A stretch of DNA of 64,000 bases from Fomitopsis serialis. Lineage: Eukaryota > Basidiomycota > Agaricomycetes > Polyporales > Fomitopsidaceae. Of the stretch, positions 46,301 through 58,727 are shown piece after piece (position 1 is the first letter of the stretch; every line of letters starts with the position of its first letter). Where the stretch lies: positions 90,763 to 154,762 of the forward strand of contig NW_025955056.1 of NCBI RefSeq assembly GCF_022376445.1, in the 5' to 3' direction. The notes under the pieces are model-generated. The model did no database searches. It was not told where the DNA came from and saw nothing but the letters and a program-made list of their open reading frames with translations. A program made the position numbers and the translations under genes.

Positions 46301-47408
46301 GATCTTCTGAATTCAGTGGCGGTGGAAAGTCCACGACGACACGCTGGGACTGGCAGTGGGAACTCTCTTGCTCTCAAGCGGCATACGAATCCTTGGCTTT
46401 CAGCACTTCTGCGGAACGCAAGCCTCCCTAACGACACATGTCCCCTGAAGAGCGACAACTCCGGCAGTTAACCGGACCTCGAAGACGATCGTAGCACACT
46501 CCCTGAGTCGGCCAGGCCACTGGCAGATACCTTCTTTTTGTGAGCATGTACTTCGTCCTCGTGCTTGCGCGTCTGGAAAGCAAGTGTCGGGGTACGATCA
46601 TTCGATGATGCGTTCTGACGAACGACGACCCAAACTAGGAAAATCAGTGACTACATATCCCTGGCATGGGTTCTTTTCGGCACCTACCACCGGAGGTTCG
46701 TGGCAGTAGAGCTGATGTCTCTCTCGAAGCGTGTCCAGAATCTGCGGACATACCTTCTACATCCATCCCAGCACAGTGCGTTGCCGATACGCGCCTTACA
46801 ATGGAGCAACCTTCCCCTGGAGTGCCGAGTGCCGGCTGCGCAATGTCAAATCACTGCTGTAACACGGTTTGGCGGTAATTGCGGGGAAGACATGGAACGA
46901 CACTTCATGTGACGTGGGCAGGCAGTAGTATGCGATCACCATCGCCTCCAGCTGCCTGGCCTGAAGTGCCGCGAGTTGGCCGCGAGTCGGCATACGTCGA
47001 TAACCCACGAAATGGACGTGCAGGCACCCCTCTTGATCTCCCGCGGATTGACGCCGCGGAGTTGGCGAGTAGTACCGCTGCCGTGAGATTCTGCAGTATC
47101 TGCAACCCGTGCGTGTCACCTCGTAATGTCCTAGGACAATCACGGTGTCACGCTTCTGACACGCCCTTGTGTGTGGCGACCCTGCAATACGGTGGGTACC
47201 GGCGTCGCGGGGGGTCCTTCCGTCGGACGCATTTGATGCAACGATCCTTGCGCTGTGCTTCTTGCGCAAGATGCCACTGGCACCTAAGAAGGCTGAGTTC
47301 CTGGAACGGTATGGTGGGCGTGCATAAATTCGGAATCTCGCCAGCACCATTCCCTCTCCACATCCCGGATCTTCCTTGTGCATTGTCCCGCGTCCACGCC
47401 CGCATAGT
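43327..47408. other. 4-kb stretch without recognisable genes
   Basis: No frame exceeds about 200 codons. The longest (46796-47383 minus and 46879-47472 plus) overlap in antisense and have no motif. Frames at 43645-44058 and 45470-45865 are also unrecognised. The last few hundred bases should be 5' leader and promoter of the WOPR gene. Confidence 0.45.
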
Positions 47409-49051
47409 ATGCCGTTGCCTCAGCGATCCGCCACGACGGCAACCGACGTCCAGCCATTCTATGGCTACGTAGACACCACTGAAGACGCTCTTCGACTCAT
47501 CGAGGTACGTGTCACTCAGGCTCTTGCATATTTCAACAGACTCACACTTCCCCTATGCATTGGTTTCTTGACTGTACCTGCGTGTTCTATGCTGCCACCA
47601 TAAGGCCGCTAGAAGGGGATTCTTACCTCGAGTCACTCGCCGCTTGAATGAGCTTGAACGCCGATCAATGATCAGGAGTGGTGCTGTCTTTGTCTTCAGT
47701 GTCGAGGAGAGCGGGATCAAACGTTGGACGGAGGGGTTAGCGTGGTCACAATCACGTATTTCTGGTAATTTCTTGGTAAGTCTATACTCTTGCACAATGA
47801 AGCGCAGCGCGTGCTCACGAAAGCGCCGGCATCAGATCTATAGAGAAGTCACCGACAGAAGCAGCCTTCGTGCTTCCCAGCAGTCGTCCGAGGTGACTGA
47901 TATGACTCAAGGGAGTAATCCCGTCGATGGCCATGTCATGTTGAAGCCCAACGGACTCATAAAGAAGGTGGGCAACGAGTACGCTCATGTGTAACCTTGT
48001 CGGCTGACGATGAATTAACAAGACAATAACGGTCAAAATCAACGGCTCTGACCACCACCTTATCTCGTACTTCACGCAGGACGACGTGCGCTCTGGGCGG
48101 TTGCACAGACCGACGAGTCGCCCCGATCTCATGGCGCTTAAGATACCGATGGAGCTTTTACAGTCCGCCAACTTCAGGTACCCATTGAAGCTGGAGACGC
48201 AATACACTACAGTCCCTTCGTATCTGTAAGTGGTTTGGTCTGGTTGTGCGGCCAATCTTATGCTGACGTCTTCGGGCACTGTGGTCAGGGATGATGCGGA
48301 CAGCATTGATTATCAACGTAGGAACGCGCTGGGCCTGTCTTCTCTTCCGTCCAGAACGATGGCTCGGACGCCGCACCTAGGGGCGGGTCCCTCACCGCTG
48401 GAGATTTCGACTTTCTCACGCTCTCCAGTTGGTTCACCTACAAGCCCATATCTGGCACAGAGTAGACCATCGCCATTCGACGCAGTCTATCCCCGGCTTC
48501 ACACCGACATTAGCCATCCCATATCGCCATCGGATTCCGCGCACACCGCCCATTCACCCTACAGCCCCGTCGACTCTCCCGTCATGGACGACCTGGCACC
48601 TCAGTCCTGGTCCCCTTCCTACTCTTGCGCGCCCGAAACGTACTCCATGTCAGGCGGGGCACCCGCGATGTACCAGGGACAGCTGCCGGTCGGCCACTTC
48701 GATTCGGCCCACCTGCCGAGGGACGAAACGTGGACACAGCACGCCCACAGCAGTATGCGTATGGAGCGCGGATACGAACACGACATTCACCGGCTCGACA
48801 TCGCGGAACACCCAGAGTCGGCAGCTTGGTCTGCGGCTGCGATGTCGGGTTCCCATTACGCATCGGCCCCGCCGACCAGTGTGTCGATCAGTGCCCATTA
48901 TCCTGCTGTACGTGGCCGAGACCACGTCCGCACCCGATCGGTCCCCCCCGTATGGTCATGGGGGCAAGACTCGGCTCATTCGCTCTACCAGCTTCCTCCA
49001 GTCTCTCACCCCATATACGCTTCGCATGGTGCGCGCCACTCGCCGAGTTGA
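47409..49051 (+). CDS. WOPR-domain (Gti1/Pac2) transcription regulator
   Basis: Member of the fungal family of Wor1, Ryp1, Sge1 and Pac2, morphogenesis and virulence/development regulators. The ATG at 47409 leads to the first WOPR half: FYGYVDTTEDALRLIE, then across an intron AARRGFLPRVTRRL, RSMIRSGAVFVFSVEESGIK, RWTEGLAWSQSRISGNFL and IYREVTD. The second half is LKPNGLIKKTITVKING, HHLISYFTQDDVRSGRLHRP and KIPMELLQSANFRYPLKLE. Four introns join in frame. The C-terminal half (from about 48290) is a low-complexity Ser/Pro/His/Tyr-rich region (SPTSPYLAQSRPSPFD) of the kind that activates transcription. No frame break is seen. Position next to TFB2 gives no functional clue. Confidence 0.92.
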
Positions 49052-49327
49052 GTTGGCCGCCATAGACCGTTTGTCTCTGCTACTTTCCACCGTTTATTTG
49101 CTGCACATGTATACCGTGACCTGAGTGTTTTTATTTTGATGAGCATCACGCACGATCCTACCAATGCTGATTCGGTTTTGTGAATGAACCAGCACCAAGT
49201 GTGCGTTCCCAGTGTCCAAACGTACTACGTCATAGCCGACCATGAGCGACTAGCCCTGGAACCGCAAGGGTTACAGAGAATGAATGGCGATATGCATTCC
49301 CATCTGATCTTGTCAGCCACACCTAAG

Positions 49328-51414
49328 CTACGCTATGCCCGCAGACCGCCTCTCGATGAATCCCCGTATGTTAGCATGCCCCTCCAGGGTGCCGAAGAAA
49401 CACCGCTTGGCCGGGTTCTCCCATAACACGACGTCCAGCTGCTTGGCGTAGTTGAGCACGTATTCATAATCTGCCTGGGAAGCGAATGCAGTGTATAAAT
49501 ATCCTGTAACCGAGAAGGTCAGCGTCCGCATGCAATAGTGCCTGCACATAAGCAACATGACTTGAGGAACCTTCTTGCGACTTCAGTCTGTTCTTCTCTA
49601 GTTCCCATAGGCGTATTTGATCCTGCACTGTTACTGGTAGGAGAGGTTTCTGCGGATGATGCGACTATCGTGAGATGCGGTCTGCGCAATCAGGATACCA
49701 GGAACGTACATTCTTGCGCATTTGTGGGTGTGCGTGTGTCGTCAAATAGCTAATAATCTGCAATACCGCATAACTGACGGTGTCCTTGGAATACGTAACA
49801 GACTCTGCTCACTTGATCCGCGGTAATACCATTCGCAAGGGCCTTCTTGACACTCTCACGAGTTATCGCACCGACGACGAGATTCGGGAATCGAGATTTC
49901 ATATTCACGAAGAGGTTCAGCACGGCAATCTGCAGAGGATTGTCTATATCCAAATGAGACGGTTGCTCCAGGTGGAATGTATAACACGCACCAGTGTATG
50001 CATACAGTCTGTAATTTGTCTCCAATACAATGAACCCTTGGTCATGAGAGCCGCCTCCTGTACTACGGGAGGTCGGCAGAGGAGGCGACGACGATGTTAG
50101 CGTTGTGGCTAGACGGGACGGACAGAAGCGATGGGCGGACGTCTAGACCAAATGAGATCCTGTCAATCGACAGATTGTACCAATGCTGAGATGGAAGGCT
50201 AACGGACATTGTGCTGCCAGATCAAGCCGTAATTACGCAAGTCCGCGAGCATAGCGCCCTGGGTGGGACTCAGATTCTCCGTTGAATATTCCTGCTCAGA
50301 TAATCAATGATAGCCTTTCGGACACAGAAGAGACCATCGACACACCCGGCCAAGCTCCATCGTTGATAACATTAACAAGAAGCTCAAAACCTCCACCAGA
50401 TCCATTTGTCGTTCCTATTCCGGCAAACAGAACGTGATGGGACCGTGGTTCTACGCAGAGAACCTCCTACCTCTGCCATATGAAGAAATTGCAGCAACAG
50501 CTCCCACAGTTGAGCGTGAGGATCATGCAACAGAAATTGGAAGCCAGACGATGTTATCTGCAGGACGCCGCCGCTATTGCGTATCTCAGCCTCTATGGCT
50601 CTCATTGGGCATTGACACGCACAACTCACTGCATTTTCGTCATTAGACCGCTTCGTTGCAAGAGAAACAGAACTTCCTGCGAAGGCTTCGTAGGATGTTG
50701 TCCTGTTCCGGAGGATACCATGTAGTGGAGAATGGTCTGAAGTCGAGCCTGTTAGACGGCTTCGCGAAACTTAGGGTGACCGAGGGCACACCTCCCAACG
50801 TTCGAGGGCATACGCATCCAATGTAGCGATGTCAGGAGACGGATGTTGCGGGTCGGGTTCCGCCGGTACTCCAAAGCTTCCTGTCGTCCCTCTGAAAGGA
50901 TCAGCATCGGTGACGTCTTCATCGTCCTCGTGGGATCACGCGCTCACCCGCTAGTGATAGCTTGTCGTAGCGATGCTCGGAATGTGGGATTCAATGCAAG
51001 CTTCGTTGTTGAATTTGGGATTATATGGAGACGTGCTAACGTGGAAAGGGAGTCACTGTAAGGCCTAATAAAAAGATCACTTCATAAAAGTGCGAGATAG
51101 GATATGCGAGTCATACTTTTTACCCTCATGTGTAACCCACGCCGACATTGTCGACATCGGTATGGCAGATTCGAGCCATAGAAGGTTCATGATTAGCTGG
51201 CGTTCCAGCGGTTGCACAAGACTAGCTCGCTGTAAGTAAGAGCGGCTCAGTGGGACGGAGTACTGGCGCACCGGAAAATAGAGAGACACGCTGATGGCCT
51301 CTGATATAGCCTCGTCAGCGCGTTCTGTGACTGAGAGTGCATAAAAGCTAAGAGAATATGGGGACTCCATTCGCTCTGTGTGGCCGAGTCCGCACTGAGT
51401 TCGACGGAGGGCAT
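49328..51414 (-). CDS. TFB2: TFIIH core subunit Tfb2 (p52)
   Basis: Subunit of the TFIIH core, partner of XPB/Ssl2 in transcription initiation and nucleotide excision repair. Start MPSVELSADSATQSEW at 51414, then LTRLYQRPSACLSIF. Later blocks: LERQLIMNLLWLESAIPMST, MSAWVTHEGKK, ATLDAYALERWE, NSGGVLQITSSGFQFLLHDP, AQLWELLLQFLHMAEERQMD, LVEVLSFL, LADLRDYGLIW, ETNYRLYAYT, LQIAVLNLFVNMKSRFPNLV, AITRESVKKALANGITADQV, VTVQDQIRLWELEKNRLKSQ, and the C-terminal p8-interacting part ENPAKRCFFGTLEGH, IRGFIERRSAGIA. Introns are numerous, and the first join differs by one base. Divergent from the gankyrin gene. Confidence 0.9.
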
Positions 51415-51705
51415 GTCTCTCGCGATGGGGGTGTTGAGTGAGTCTGGCTCACTGTCCGCGTGTCCGGTATACTCTCACGACCCTGCCAACGTCCTCGATG
51501 TCCTTGACGTCGAGCGGTCGGTTGAGCCTAACTGACTGAACGGAGGAGGCCCCGGTCCGCGCTTGATCAAGGCTCCTCACCCAGAATAGGCAATTTACAG
51601 CCACCAGCACTCGCCAAGTTCCCACGGCATGATGCCACAGACGCGTCTGCCGCACACGCGTCGTCTCGCTCTCATCCTTTCCTCCTCCATCCACTTCTCT
51701 ATACG
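51415..51705. promoter_or_regulatory. Bidirectional promoter TFB2 / gankyrin
   Basis: 291 bp between divergent start codons. No TATA box evident. Confidence 0.5.
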
Positions 51706-52914
51706 ATGTCAAACAATTCAGTGCACAACGCTGCACTAAACCGCAAGTATATTTAATTCCGTGTCTATATCAGTGGTTCACGGATTTGACAGGCCAGACC
51801 GGATTGCTTCGGTCTCTGGTCTCTCAGGACCCTACCCTCGTTAACTCGCCCGACGTGGTAAAGGCCCATGGTGCTGCACGTATGTATTGAGCCCCCCCTG
51901 ACTTGAGTGTTTTAGGATGGTCGAACGCCACTGCACTGGGCAGCCTCGTCGGGGGCCCTCGACATCGCACGGTATTTGATTGATCAAGGAGCAGATGTCG
52001 ATCGTGCGGACAATAGCGGGTGGACTCCCCTACACATCGCTTGTAACGTTTCTGTTAGTGTCGCTGATTCTGTCCACTCATGACAGGAGTAGCTAGCGCA
52101 GGGCATGATGAGGTTGTACGTGAACTATTGGGCGCCGGCGCGAATATCAACCGAAAGAATGACAAAGGCATCACACCGCTGTATGAATTGCACACCGAGT
52201 CTTACAGTGTCACTGACATTGGTTATTGGCAGGCACTATGCGGCTTCCAAGTCCCGAGTTGACGTATGACAGCTCGTCTTACCGAGCTAGTATTGTGTTT
52301 TACCCTGCCTCTTCAGATAGGCAAACTACTCATTTCCCGAGGAGCTGATGTGAGTCCAGCTTCGTTCCTCTCTGTCTTGGGATGAGGCCCGACAATGCTC
52401 ATAGATCAATGCGCGAGACAAGGCAAACCAGCTACCACTGTGCGTCCTCATCTTGCTATCGTAGAACTGTATATCCATCATGAGATCCGAAGCCACCGTG
52501 CTGCTACCACAGGGTCGACTGGATTCATCAGTCTTCTGCTTAAGCCTCCCGAGGAGTCTCCCAAACCCCGGCTAAACACCGCTGACCGTGTGGGTGCGTC
52601 TCTTGCGCAGCTTGCCGCGAGAGTTCGCCCTCGATCTCGTTTAAATGGTGCTAGGTAACACGCCTCTTCACCTGGCCATGGAGTCAGCATACGCGGAAGC
52701 GGCCTGCCTCCTCATTGAGGCCGGCGCGGATCGCACTCGCGTAAGTAGTATGAAGTCAGTCTGTGCGATCCTCACGGTGCTGAGACGACACAACTATCGC
52801 TCCTGACAGGAGAACCTCGATGGCGAAATGCCGGAAGATCTCGAAGGTGTGGGCGGACAGGAACAGAGACGGGCAAAGGACTATGTCATTGAGCGCTGCG
52901 GGAAGCGGTCATAA
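51706..52914 (+). CDS. NAS6: Proteasome assembly chaperone gankyrin/Nas6 (ankyrin repeats)
   Basis: Predicted chaperone that binds Rpt3 during 19S proteasome base assembly. Start MSNNSVHNAALNR at 51706. Ankyrin repeats follow in separate exons: GLLRSLVSQDPTLVNSPDV, GRTPLHWAASSGALDIARYL, DQGADVDRADNSGWTPLHIA, SAGHDEVVRELLGAGANINR, KNDKGITPL, IGKLLISRGAD, HRAATTGSTGFISLLL and NTPLHLAMESAYAEAACLLI. The C-terminal part is EAGADRTRENLDGEMPEDLE, ending at 52914. About seven ankyrin units fit the 226-228 aa family size. The first join after 51745 and one or two others disagree by one base. Other small ankyrin proteins are possible, but the size and final block favour gankyrin. Confidence 0.78.
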
Positions 52915-55900
52915 GACGTCCACGGCAGCAAATCGACTCTGGGAAGAAGTTGTGCAATTGGGCTATGTAATCTGCAGGATGTCTTACATGCAATCGCGCG
53001 GAAGAAGTTGCGGCGGCAGAATCAAGTAACTCGGTGGCGGAGAAGAATCTGTCGGTATCTATATGATTCCGTAACTGACCTAGCCCGATGGCTGGCATCA
53101 AAATGAACATACAGGATGTGCCTTCTGGCCACTTCGAGAGGAGCTTTCATAAAGCAGGCACGACTAGGGGCATGCAAACTACTGATCATGATTGGCTGTC
53201 AATCACGGATGCATCACTCAGCATGACTAGTGGAAACAAACCACATAGGAGTGGGCGAACTGCCTACCAGGTGTCAGAACAACGATTGCCTTACTCAAAG
53301 GCGCAAGGCGTATGCTTGACATTGTGCGCATCACTGAGGGATCCGAGTGGCGAATGGTACGTGCATTTCATAGATCGGCCTGCGCTTTTAGATACTAGCT
53401 CATCGCCCCCTAACTAGAATTCCCGACTGCGCCTGCACACCCTGGCACTGATGCTACAAGGGTGAGTATTCCCCACGATACAATCCCGCGTCTGACCGGC
53501 TCATACGCAGCAACGTAGCAACAGTCGTATTGCCGTCATTATTAACGCAAAACATGGCTACGTCTGACCTTCACACGGACTTCAGTCGGAACATTAAACA
53601 ATGGCTACCCTCATAGAACTCCGCGATGTCTTCATGACCGCGGCACTCCTACGCTTAGTGGGATCAGATGCACAGTGCGAGCAAGCCGTCATAAATCGAC
53701 AGCGCCGAATTTCCCATGGGTGAAGCGCTCTACTAGTACCTCAGGCCTTCCCTGCGTGCTGTATAATACTGGTCCAATAGCAGCTCCTAATTATCTGACG
53801 CTCGAATCGATGCTAACCTTCATTGTCCTACACGAAGACCAGCGCAAGAACCGGGAATTGCAGTTGCATAAATAGCCATCAGGTAGAGTATTCACCGGGA
53901 CGGTAATGGCTCGTTGCTGCAGAGCTAAACACCTCGCGAAGGCAACGGGCATCTTGCTAGATCAGCCTGTGAGTTGTATTTTATTGTCAGATCGAACCAA
54001 TATTTCACGACTGTACAACACGCCATTGTCCCTTGCGGTGGTCGCAATATATGCCATGGTGTGTGTCAGTTTTATTAGACCATCGCCACCGCAGTTCCTG
54101 AACCAGGCTAGTCTGCACCCCTGGTTGTTGTCTCTTATCGACGTCATTCACAGGGCGGCAACAGTACTCACTCTCCGTGTCATGAACAAGCTGACTACAC
54201 ATGGACACTGGGAGGACAAGTAGTGGCCTAGAATTGGACTTGTACTCGATCTCATGGTCGCGTACAGCAACGTGGCACTCATGCGGAGTCAGGAACTGAA
54301 TTATCTTCCGACGTGACCAAAGTGCGGTATTGGTGCAAACATGGCGGTGGAAGCCACAGGGCTTCGTGGAGAACTGGCAAGCATCACTTCATGTCGCGAA
54401 AGCTAGAAGGACTGACGGACCATCCTCAGAGACGGAGGCGCTACTCTCGGGCCCACTACAGCCCAGCGATATCATGCAGAGATGTCTCGACCACATGCTC
54501 AGAGTCTGAAACATGACACCCGAGATTCAAATGCAGTAATATTTATTCTCTTCGCGCCTGCACCTTGATGCGAGCTGTCGGGACGGTCGACGCCGATGAG
54601 TCAGTTAAACTCAGGCGCCGATGGAGTAAAGGGTGCGATCGCCCAGTTCCGTTCCATGGGGATTTATCGGTCTGTTCATGCATAGATCGACAATGGAGCC
54701 TTACCTGTCTGGGACGGTCATGTCTCGGAGAGTAGGGTCCAACTCCACGTCCCAGGCTTCCGCCAGATCACATCGCTCGCAACCTTGCTCGACGTTGTAT
54801 GTTCATTCCCAAATGGGAGCGTGACTGTCCATATCCAAGCGAGACGGCCTACGTTACTCCTGCTGTGCCGGTGACGAGCGAAGCGCTTCATTAAGGGCAA
54901 GTGGCTATCGATTGCGCGCCTCAGAACAAGACTTGAAAAGTAGCGAACGTGGTCCAAGCGCGTACCTTGCATTAATCCGCAGAGGGAAGTTATGGTTGGG
55001 GGACGGGTTCCTCAGGCCTCAGGCCTTTATTATAACCCCTTGATATGCTTTATTTCCGCTAATCGCAGAGAAGCCTCTCACACACAGGGTCGCATGAACC
55101 AACCGGCGTGAATGAGCGAAGAGACAACAACTTGGTCGCGAATCACAGCGCGCCCCGTAGCAATGCCGCGTGTTACACTGCTGCTGTGCACTTACTGAGC
55201 ACTGCCCGGACTTCTGCTTTGACAACTTGAACACCTTCCCGATTTTGTGACCCTACTCGAATATATGAAGACATCTGTTCGCTCCATAGTCGTGCTGAAT
55301 CACACCTTGAGCACTTAGACGAGTTTAACGGTGGCGTGCGCAGATGCATCACTGTATCCGTCGTGTGAAGCCTATATGTTGCTGATTTGAGGTACATTGG
55401 TTCGGTACATAGAACCGTGGTCATCGATCATTCTGTGTCGCATAAGGCGAGACGATTACGGTACAGCCACGATTGAAACGCCTGTGCGCGTTGTCCATCG
55501 TTTACAATTCTACACGACCTCAGATCGACTTCCTTGCGGAAGTCCAGGACATGATTGCGGCACCAAATGTGTGGGCTCATCTATCCATTCTCCAGGGCCT
55601 CCAGGGCCGCCTCGTTAGCACCGGCCACGTCAAAACTTTCAACGTCATATAAATCACGTAGTTCCTCCGATCCGAGTCGGGGCACCAGCTGCGACTTGGG
55701 AGCTCAAACGTGGGGTATCATCATCGCAGCCTCTGCGGAGAACTGGATCATAATCACATACGAAGTGGATTGGAAACCTGACAACAATTAAGTGCCAATG
55801 GATATTGGGAGGGGTCGGGCTTCGAGACGATGTCGAGCTGGACGTTGTCGTTGCGGATCGCTGACAACTTGAAGCCTATCATTGGTCTCGTCTGACCGCA

Positions 55901-58727
55901 CTGTAGCAAAACGTAAGTTTTTTGGGACAAGATGGGCATGTCATACCCGATCCGAAATTACACCTTGCATCGCGTCTAGGATAGCGTTTTCGCGTATCAA
56001 CATGTCACGCTGAGTCGCAGAGAATTAGTATGTAAGCGAGCATTGCGCAACGCGCTACGTTCGCGTATGCCAACTGTCGTGGCGCAAGGTTTGGTACCAA
56101 ATGGAAAAGATGGTCCCGCCGCTTCTCAGCATTGAATAGCTGAGACCTGCCACTTGTCAGTCACATCTTCGACCGCGGCGAAGCTAGACACACCTCACCT
56201 TCAGCGGTCCCGGGCCACACCTTATCTCTATTCCTCTTCTTAAGCGAACCTCTTGGGAAGCCGAGCGATTCGTCATGGGTCACCGGGTGCCCACTGGATG
56301 TCCTTCATCGTGACTCGGGGCTCCGAGCGGCCGACAGCTTACGGCTTCAACTTCAGGGACAGGATGAACGGGGGCTCTCCGTATCAGGTTGTCCCACATG
56401 CAAGGATACCTCCATCTCTTCTACGACGTCACTTGACAGTTATGTCAGGTTCGCGAAACAAAGAGATGAAGGTTGTGTAGACATAACCACAGTCCATTAT
56501 TAGACAGCTGCGAATGTCTGGGAATCGCCTCAATATTAGAAACCCCATGATATAAACTTTGCGCCCTGCTGACTCGGATGCTGCAGTTTGCCGACGTCGC
56601 TCACAAGAAGCCTAACCCTGCCTTCCTGGACATGGGTCTACCCGCGGCCATCTCGGGTCAGCAGTTGGCAATTGAAATATCACTAGTGCCTTCAGCGGTA
56701 AACCCTACTCGTCGAGGCGGTAGCTCCAGCTTCGCGTTCAGCAGCGTGCAAAAATGGAGGTCTCGAGGCGAATGCCTCACAAGTGTGACGGTCAAGCACA
56801 TGGTCCGTGCTTTACTTCTGCGACTGAAGCGAACCCTGGTCACGTAGCATTCACCCCAGAGCCATATTATCCTCAAGATGACTCACACGGCTTCAAAGGC
56901 CTGAAGGGACATGGTTAGTATGAAAAGTCAAGCTTCAATGAATCATGCACCAACGCGTTCGACTTCACCACCGCGCCTCCGACTTGGAGTCGATATGTTC
57001 AAAGCAGCGACAGCGCTGGTTTCAGCGTGGCGTCTTGTATGTGGCCGTGACGGGCACCTGCCACAGTGCCACCGACTCGGAGTGCGTACTCAGGCTGCGC
57101 CAGTAGGGATCCTCAGAACATATTCGGAAGGGCTCCACTATACTGTCAATCCTTTACCGATATCATAAGTATTGTGCGACTACAACCCCAGTACGAAAAC
57201 TGCGTGTCAGTATCTCAGACACCGCTTTCCAGATCTAGACGAGATACATGCCTTCATTACTTCCGAATACTGTAGTAGTTGGCGGCCGAGTGCAGATTGA
57301 AGCATCGAAGAATTTACTCCATAATGTGCCCGGCACCGTTACAACTATCAAGCGCGCGCGCGTGGTCGCGGCAGCACAGTTGCAACAAATGCGAACGCGG
57401 CCTGAGTTGGACCAACGGACAGTCGCGGTACTGGCTATTCAAGTGCTTTTCTCGTACTAGTAGGTGCGAGATGGTGCTAGATACCACATCATGGAGTCAT
57501 GTTCGCGTGGAATGTCAGGTAAGCCTTTTCGACTGCAATGGAGACCTAGAGATGACAAAAATTTGGGTAGGCGGGGCGCGTTCCGATCGCGTCGAGTCGC
57601 CCGGTCAGTCTAAAGCGCACCACGTAAATGGTCTTCTAGTGACTTTCTTCCGGCTCACTTACAGTCCGGTTACTGCTGGTCTGACCCATCGGTATTAGGG
57701 ACGATGTTGAGTCCTCAATCTGTGCCATTCAAACGTACACGATTAGTATGCGATATGTGACATGACTTCGAAACACGCTTACTATGTAGCTGCATGGGTT
57801 TACGCGATCGACCGCCATTTGGATAAGATATGCACAATATTGTTGTTGTTCCTTGCTCGAGTGCATTGCAACCAGTCGTTGCCGGAAGGTACTTTGAACA
57901 AGTCGTACGCTAAAGCCGCGGGACGAAGTCCCAAACTCGTCCCCTGCTCGCCGCGGCTGTACCCAGCGCTGGACTCGCTATCATTACTGCTTACCCCACC
58001 AAAGACGTCCGGCGTTGGTGTGCTGTACCCGATGAATCAAACTTACTCCTCCCAATGCAGATTGCGATGACGCGACTCGCCGACAGTAACGGCTGTAGAC
58101 AGCTGTGGATTTCCCGGCCAAAAGGGAAAGAATTACGCCGCCGCATGCTGGTGGAACAGTACGGGTGCAGTCACGGTCCTGAGCGCATGCATGGGACTCT
58201 TCTCAGTCATATTGATCGTGTTCACCCGAGCTACGCAGCTCCTGGAATGGAGATTTTGAGCCCCTCTGCCCTGGGTCTGTCACTGTATCATCGACCATCG
58301 ACTGGATGTCAGTCTCTTGGGTACTGTTAGTTCACAAAGTTCTCCGTGGCATTTGAATCAGGCAGTGCTCTTGTCTTACCCTGGACCAGACCTACAGGGC
58401 CGGTGACACTATCCCCCAGGACAAATCCTCGGACATAGGTGCTCCACGGTCTGGGGTCAACATTGGGGTCGGCGACCGTGACAAGGCCCGTCGTCTCTGT
58501 GGCATGTTCTGGTCAAATGGTCTAATAACTGTCACATGAAATCTCGAGATGGTCACCACACGATGCCTGGATATGGGTACATATACTTAGAGCGGAGCCA
58601 ACGATCCAATTATTCATACAAGGCGGACAGTGGATGCTCTGGACAGTCTATGGCGTGTCCGTTGGGTCCCAGTCCGTCACGAGCCCTAAGAGTTTATGTG
58701 AGCCCAAATTGTATTCGTAAACAGACG
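52915..58727. other. 5.8-kb stretch without recognisable genes
   Basis: No frame longer than about 140 codons and none with a known motif. Stops are frequent in all frames. No transposon hallmark (reverse transcriptase, transposase, clear terminal repeats) could be seen by eye. It may be spacer, non-coding transcript DNA or an old decayed element. Confidence 0.45.

Noticed and set aside
46796..47472. Two overlapping antisense frames of 195 and 197 codons
   Set aside because: Both cannot be coding over the same bases. Neither has family motifs, and the area is the expected 5' leader of the WOPR gene.
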